From Dipteronia dyeriana (lineage: Eukaryota > Streptophyta > Magnoliopsida > Sapindales > Sapindaceae): 64,000 nt of DNA. The DNA lies in contig CM065297.1 in NCBI GenBank assembly GCA_032871835.1, forward strand, positions 994,501-1,058,500, written 5' to 3'. This document shows positions 58,301-64,000 of this stretch, in pieces. How positions within the stretch are numbered: position 1 is the stretch's first letter; every line of letters starts with the position of its first letter. The position numbers were made by a program, and so were the translations under genes. The notes below the pieces were generated by a model. That model worked only from the letters and a program-made list of their open reading frames with translations. It searched no databases and was not told the DNA's origin.

Positions 58301-61300
58301 TCTATAGAATTTCCATAAACGGAGAAGAAAGAGAAACGCAGCAGAAAAAACCATGTAAACCGAAGGCTCATCAATTGTGCTCGATTTATTGCTTGATGTA
58401 GGTATAAGCGAACCAAATGTCTCACAAAGTGGCATTAAAGCTGCTGCAACTTCAGGGACCTGCAACAACAGAAACTTTGCATCCATCAGAATGCATATGA
58501 CCCAAGCTACAACATTGGAACTATAATGGCCATAAGGAAAAATATAATATCGTTGATAATGTTATTCAGGAATATTTCTATAGACATTATATTTACTATA
58601 CAGTTAGTTTCTAAAATAAAATCATAACTCCAGTTTCATGCATATATTTCATAGGTATCCATTTTTCAGTAATTGGTCACATGAATATTATTGAACTGAG
58701 TTGTTTATTAAGATCCTGTTTTAATTTTTCCACTTTTTATTTAGCATCTTTGGTTGATATTTTGGCAAATTTAGATATCTTGCCAATCCAACTATTGATA
58801 TACATCTCGATTAAATATTAATATACTTTGGTTGACATATCTTCAAGAATATTACCAACATTTAGTCATGTGTTCACAAGTTATATAAATCACTTTTGGC
58901 TAACCGGAAAATATACAAGGTAATATCATTAAATTCATCAAAATGTAATCATGTGTATTATCACAACAGGATGAAATCACGTTGAAAACATCTGTATGCT
59001 TAAAATGACTAGCAAAAAATCAGGACTTAATCTTGGCAAACCCAGAATAAAATTTAAAATTAGTAGATTATCTGATATGATAGCCAAATTTGGAAAACTC
59101 GGTATAAAGAATAATAAGACTGCACATTGCATATTGCATAAGGTATGAAGTTGAAACGACTCTATCAGCAATAATCTGAAGGCATGTTGACTTCATATAA
59201 CTAATACTGTAAAATAACAAGATACAAGTACTTCACTCACCACACCATGCAAAGAAAGCATATGCACATGATCAACAAAGGATGCTCCAAAAAGGATAGC
59301 ACTTAACATGGACATATGATCAATTAAGTGACTCCTTGGTCCAGTATAACCAGGAGGGATGGGAGGAGAAAGAAGCTTGACCACAAAATGAACCACATGT
59401 TCCTGCAGAGAAATATAAAATCTTGAGAAGAAAGAAGCACAATCTTTTCATATTGGAAAAGAAGAAGAAGAGGGAAAATTAAATGCATCCAGCCGATCAA
59501 GCATTTTAAATCTAAACAGAGGCTCAATGGTTACTTTCCTATTTTAAATGGAAATTTGTGGTTGTGCAAAATGGCTCTGGATCTTACACTATACACCACA
59601 GAGTTACAGTCATAAACCCATAAAACACCTCTTAATCTACTTTTCTGCTCCTCTTGCCAAAAAAAAGTATAAGAGTCACAAATCCTAAATCATAATACTA
59701 AATCCATAAAACACCTTTGAGCAACAAGTTTTTTTAAAACAAAATCTTTAGATGATCATATATACAAGAGTGCCTGCAAAGCAGCTAAGTTGAACATATT
59801 AAATATTACTGTCTCAGTCGATATGCTACCTGAATATTCCATCCACGGCTGAGGGATGCACCGCATAAAATTTTCGCAGCTGCTGACTGCTCCTCTGCTG
59901 ACCCATTCAATGCAATATGATATAACCTCTCTACCTCCGCTAAACTTGAATAGGAGAGTGATGAAGAAAATTAAATAAATAAATAAATCAGCCATACAAG
60001 TGTTGAATTGAAAAATTATCACCATACCTTGAAGCAGGAGTACAGAAAAGTGAATTTATCAGAAAACCATCTAATGATGCTCCTTCCATAAATGCCGTCC
60101 AAGGAGATTTTTGAGCTGGTGATAAATCAGCCAGTGCAACTACTGATGCAGACACAAAACCAGGCCAAAAATATACTGATGTGTCTATTAAATTTCTTGC
60201 AATGCAAGCTTCTACAATGAGGTGTCTCAAGTTACCACCTAAAAAAGCATAAATGAAATGCAATGACATTAAATGAAGTATCAAATAGAAACAAAATAAA
60301 ATAGGCAGTGGAAGAGAAAATGAAAATGCTTTTGAAGTATTGATCCTACGTAGATTGAGTAGAAGGAGTGGACTGAAGAAAATACACACTTCCAAATTAC
60401 CTGAATTTAGAGGTGTGTCACTAGGACTGACACTGCCTGAACAATCCTTGGCATTCTTGGAAGTGGAAATGAATCTAGATGCTTTTGCAGCTGCATTATT
60501 GGCGACACCAGCGACTGATGCTGGGGGGAACAAGAGCCCAGTGAAGTTCCCGAGCACCTGGAGAGAGGAAATCAATCCTTGTTTTCTTGGAGCAAGACTT
60601 TTCTCATCCATGCCATGTACATAGCCAGTCTCTGTATACCCAGATGGCATATCCCCCTGAACTGAAGAAACATTCATTTGGGTGTCCTCATCCAAGACAT
60701 TAGCAATTGCCAAGGGGACAATACACAAAAGGACACAGAGACGGGCCTCAAGGTGTGGGATAGGGCCTTCTGAAGGATCACGTTCCTGCAATAAGCAAGA
60801 AGAAAAATATAATTCAGGTATGTAAATATTTTCTGTCTGACAGAGAAAATGATAGCAAAGGTGTAGCCTCAACTCTTTGCACAAGCCGAAGGGCAGAAAT
60901 CCAAAGCGCTAGGAAAGTTTCTTGCCAGCTTGCCTGATTAAGTACTTGAAGAGTTGTAATAGTTTCTGCAGTTACGACATCAACATTGTGACATTGTCAA
61001 TTCCTGCAGCTATTGAACATACAGTTTCCGAAGATAATGTGAAAAACCAAATATGAATGTGGACAGATAGACACAAGAAAGGAAAAAGGAGCAAAGATGA
61101 AGCTGAAATTACGCAAGAAAAGAATTACAAACAGCTATTATGCATAAGTAACTTTAGGCTAACCACTTCAAGTCGACTTACGTGCAAGAATAACAACAGC
61201 AGACGTGACAGGAAGTTGTCTTCCATCCATTGCATGCTCAATGTAAATATCAAATGAAACCCAACAAGCAGACCAACCAGAGTCAGAATTGCAGCAAGAC

Positions 61301-62263
61301 ACTGGCCTCAAGGATTTATTATTAATCAGCATTCCAATGAGCCTGCGGTTGTTTAACTTGTAGTCATAACCCACAACTTTCTTCATGTTAGCACACAATC
61401 TATCCAGAAGCTGGTTTGAAGACTTCAGTTTTGAGGATGCCAACTTGTTGGCTCCAAGGAAATGCAGCTTCTGCAGAAGGCCATTGAACTTGTCGGGCCT
61501 AGAACAAGAAAAAGAGGACGACAAAGATCAAATTTATGAAGCCAATGCTTCTTTGATAAACCAATTTATGTGTTGAGAATAAGGTACTAATGCCCAGCGA
61601 CTAGCGAGTAATGGTAGATATTTTGAAGTTTGCAACAACAACACAAGAATTAATCTTTCAACAAGCCCATCCCATGATCTTCACCAAGTTAACCAACAAA
61701 CTATCATGACATTGTTTCCACAAGAATTAACAAAAAATATCCCCCTTAGAATAGCAGAATAAGGAAAAAACAAGTTTTTGGTTAAGTGTGTGCTTGATTA
61801 TCAATTATCATCCACAAAGAAGTCATTTTCACTAGGCCCACCCTTTTGAGGATTTAAAATAGGTTATGGTCTTAAATAATCAAAAGACTGATTTTACGAA
61901 TTACTAGTCAAGCAAAAGGAGCTTTGCAATAGTAAAGCAAAGTTTGGACGAACTAGAAAGATCAACCTTTTCCGTAACAAACCTAGGGACATGGTATTTG
62001 GCATGTGCACCATGTCCCTGGACATGAATATAAACCGTCCAGATATATAGGCTGTTAATAACTGTCATATCGAGAATGGACTTGTATTGAAGCTAGCATT
62101 ATATTAGAAACTTGTATAAACTCACCCAGCAAAAGGAAAAGTAGCACAGAGTGCATAAGTCAAGAAGCAAAGAAACATAATCTTAAAATGGATTGATGCA
62201 CACAAGTACAGGGTTTGGTTCTTAAGGCTATCTAAAGTGACTTCATAATCAAATTGCATAATC

Positions 62264-62296
<33 letters not shown>

Positions 62297-63092
62297 CATG
62301 ACATACATGTTGAAGTGAACAAGGCGAAGTAGAACCACAGCCTTTCTGTCTTGTGTGAGTTTTGCCAACAGCTCAATAGCCACGAGAGAATTGTTTGTCC
62401 TAATCTGTTGATTGTATTGGACATTAATGTTTCCAATAGAATCAATGTCCATGTGATGGTGGTCAGCAGCAGTTGGTGGCAATCCCATATCATCAAACAA
62501 GGCATCAATCAAACAATCGACAACCGTGAAGAAGAAGAGAACTAATGCATGTCCAAAGTCGACAACAGTGACCTTGTAAGTGTGAGAAAGCTGAAGAGTA
62601 ACATCAACAGATTGTAATATCCTGCAAATAAAAACAAAAGTAAACCCATTAAAAAAAACCTCAAAACATGAAGGAGATATGAAAATGAGAAAGAAAAGCT
62701 GATTACTTGGTAGAGGACTGATGAAGATGGGCTAAAGAAAGAGAGTGTCTGTGGAGGAGTTGGAGATAAAGGCGAAAAGCGTGAGGGTGTGAGAGTCGAA
62801 TCGGAATGAGACGTTGGGTGAGCAGAGAAAGAATATGAAGCGGAGAGAGAAGGTGCGAATGAAGAGCGTAGTCTAGAAACTTCCAGAGCGATGGGTGATT
62901 GTTGTTGAAGCATAGATGTGTAACCAGAAGCTGTCCCAACTCTGCCGGTGAGGAAGTGCATTTGCCCAATTCAAGAGCCCATTTCACAGGGCTCTCCTGT
63001 CTCTCTTGACATCTCTTCACCGTCTCTATAACTCTTTGCTCCAACCCACTCGCAACCCTCCACTCTTCCTCCATTGTACACAACCCACTCAT
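55374..63092 (-). CDS. MED33: Mediator subunit 33 (MED33A/REF4-related)
   Basis: Eleven coding exons on the minus strand: 62707-63092, 62307-62621, 61182-61498, 60874-60965, 60401-60785, 60028-60238, 59830-59944, 59241-59402, 57793-58459, 57242-57448, 55374-56449. All junctions keep phase and the total is 1310 residues, essentially the size of Arabidopsis MED33A. MED33 (MED5-like tail module) links transcription factors to RNA polymerase II; in Arabidopsis the pair MED33A/REF4 restrains phenylpropanoid genes. Recognisable stretches are KFLDYALHSHLLSPLHILSL, LDRLCANMKKVVGYDYKLN, DIYIEHAMDGRQLP, GPIPHLEARLCVLLCIVPLA, RPIYIDYFPKLRAWYC and RRWHDFIVVSSTRSVF. It is alpha-helical with no enzymatic motif. 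The start could also be the Met at 63074. The long final exon encodes about 358 residues. Confidence 0.94.
62268..62297. repeat. Long A tract in MED33 intron 2
   Basis: A nearly uninterrupted A run of about 28 bp on the plus strand (T on the transcript) lies within 15 bp of the exon 2 donor site at 62307. Confidence 0.8.
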
Positions 63093-64000
63093 GACTCATG
63101 AGTCAGTAATTCGAATTATACCATAATAAAGTTTCGATTTCCGATTGCATCTACCACCCGTCGGCTACCTAACTGCCAGTCACGTGCACTCCACATGCGT
63201 CGCCACCACCACCACCATATCTGCCCAGAATCGGATGACTAATTTTGGTTTAATGAGAATTGAATGCGGACTGGCTGTGCTGTTACTTGTTTGTGACCTG
63301 TGTATTTATATGGTACGGCCACATTCAGCTTACAGCGTACACATTTCATTATAAATCTTTTTTCTTAATTATTAATTATTAATTATTATTGATAATTTAT
63401 AAATCCCACTTATATACAGCGTTCACATTCTCGCTTCCTGTTATTGCTTCTAGAAGATGTCACACATTTTTATTTTTTTGAAAAAAATAAGCGGGCACAC
63501 TTGGTTATTATAAATCTTGTATAAAATAAAATAAGGGGAAATTACACTAACACACCTAAAGATTGGGGTTAAGACAATTGAATGGAAACAAAGTGCATAG
63601 AATTTTTTCATCGGTGTTGTGGAGTAGCTCTCTAGTCTTTACCATTTCGAAAGATAGATATTAAGACCGTATATGTACCGTAGAGTAAGTTGTGTACACC
63701 TCTCCATACACGTCAATTGTAGGGATTCATATCTTATCGATTTGTGGAGAGTTTTCTTCCATATTATAGAGTAGATATCTTTTAATTGCAGGAGTAAACA
63801 TTCCGACAATATATATAGTGATTGTTTTTTATAGATCTTAATATTGATATCAAATTTAAAAAAAAAATGTTAGGTCCCATTTGAATTGTTTTGTCCTCGT
63901 TAAAAGATGGACATAGATCCGATATCGCTATCGCTATCACTATCACTAATGGGTCTAAGGATGTGAGTTAAATAATCAAAATGGGTTAGAATAAATTAAA
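63093..64000 (-). promoter_or_regulatory. MED33 upstream region with a probable TATA box
   Basis: Read leftward toward MED33, CCATATAAATACA at about 63301-63313 is about 210 bp before the start codon and is the best TATA candidate. A CACCAC microsatellite lies at 63202-63217. The remainder to 64000 is AT-rich and holds no recognised gene. Confidence 0.45.

Noticed and set aside
33589..63092. A functional gene cluster among the five downstream genes
   Set aside because: Glycolysis, cell-cycle, phosphatase, WD40 and Mediator genes share no pathway, and strands and spacing show no co-regulated arrangement.

Overview
The window is nuclear DNA of a flowering plant, most likely a eudicot. The evidence is spliced genes with plant-only families (a B-type cyclin-dependent kinase with the PPTALRE motif, the plant Mediator subunit MED33), short GT-AG introns, AT-rich spacers, and plant transposable elements (chromovirus Ty3/gypsy, Mutator-like, long-LTR non-autonomous elements, many MITEs). 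I cannot name the species. Exon borders were read by hand from splice sites, reading phase and remembered family alignments.

Layout. 1-4580: decayed Ty3/gypsy chromovirus (plus strand) with a 231-bp inverted gag segment, two -1 frameshifts, several stops and an intact 3' LTR. 5448-6784 (minus): first three coding exons of an ESCRT-III gene, VPS24/CHMP3; later exons are not in the window, so the retroelement may sit in its third intron or the gene may be cut. 7734-18126: a large non-coding LTR element (LARD type) with about 2.5-kb LTRs, internal tandem arrays, and a 159-bp copy of its 3' host flank lodged between the 5' LTR and the primer-binding site. 18127-33360: AT-rich gene-free spacer with MITEs, microsatellites and a 2.86-kb Mutator-like element with 9-bp target duplications and a transposase N-terminal remnant.

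33589-64000 is the gene-rich half: cofactor-independent phosphoglycerate mutase (plus, 9 coding exons, 557 aa), CDKB1 (plus, 3 exons, 310 aa), PP1 catalytic subunit (plus, 3 exons, 294 aa), a WD40-like protein (minus, 8 exons, 481 aa) and MED33 (minus, 11 exons, 1310 aa). Between CDKB1 and PP1 lies about 7 kb of AT-rich satellite with a period near 165 bp, broken by two solo LTRs and nested MITEs.

The genes are unrelated housekeeping or regulatory functions (glycolysis, cell cycle, phosphatase signalling, Mediator transcription, membrane trafficking), as is normal in plants; no operon-like or biosynthetic cluster is visible. The unusual content is in the repeats: composite and nested element structures, higher-order arrays in the LARD, and a putative Pack-MULE.
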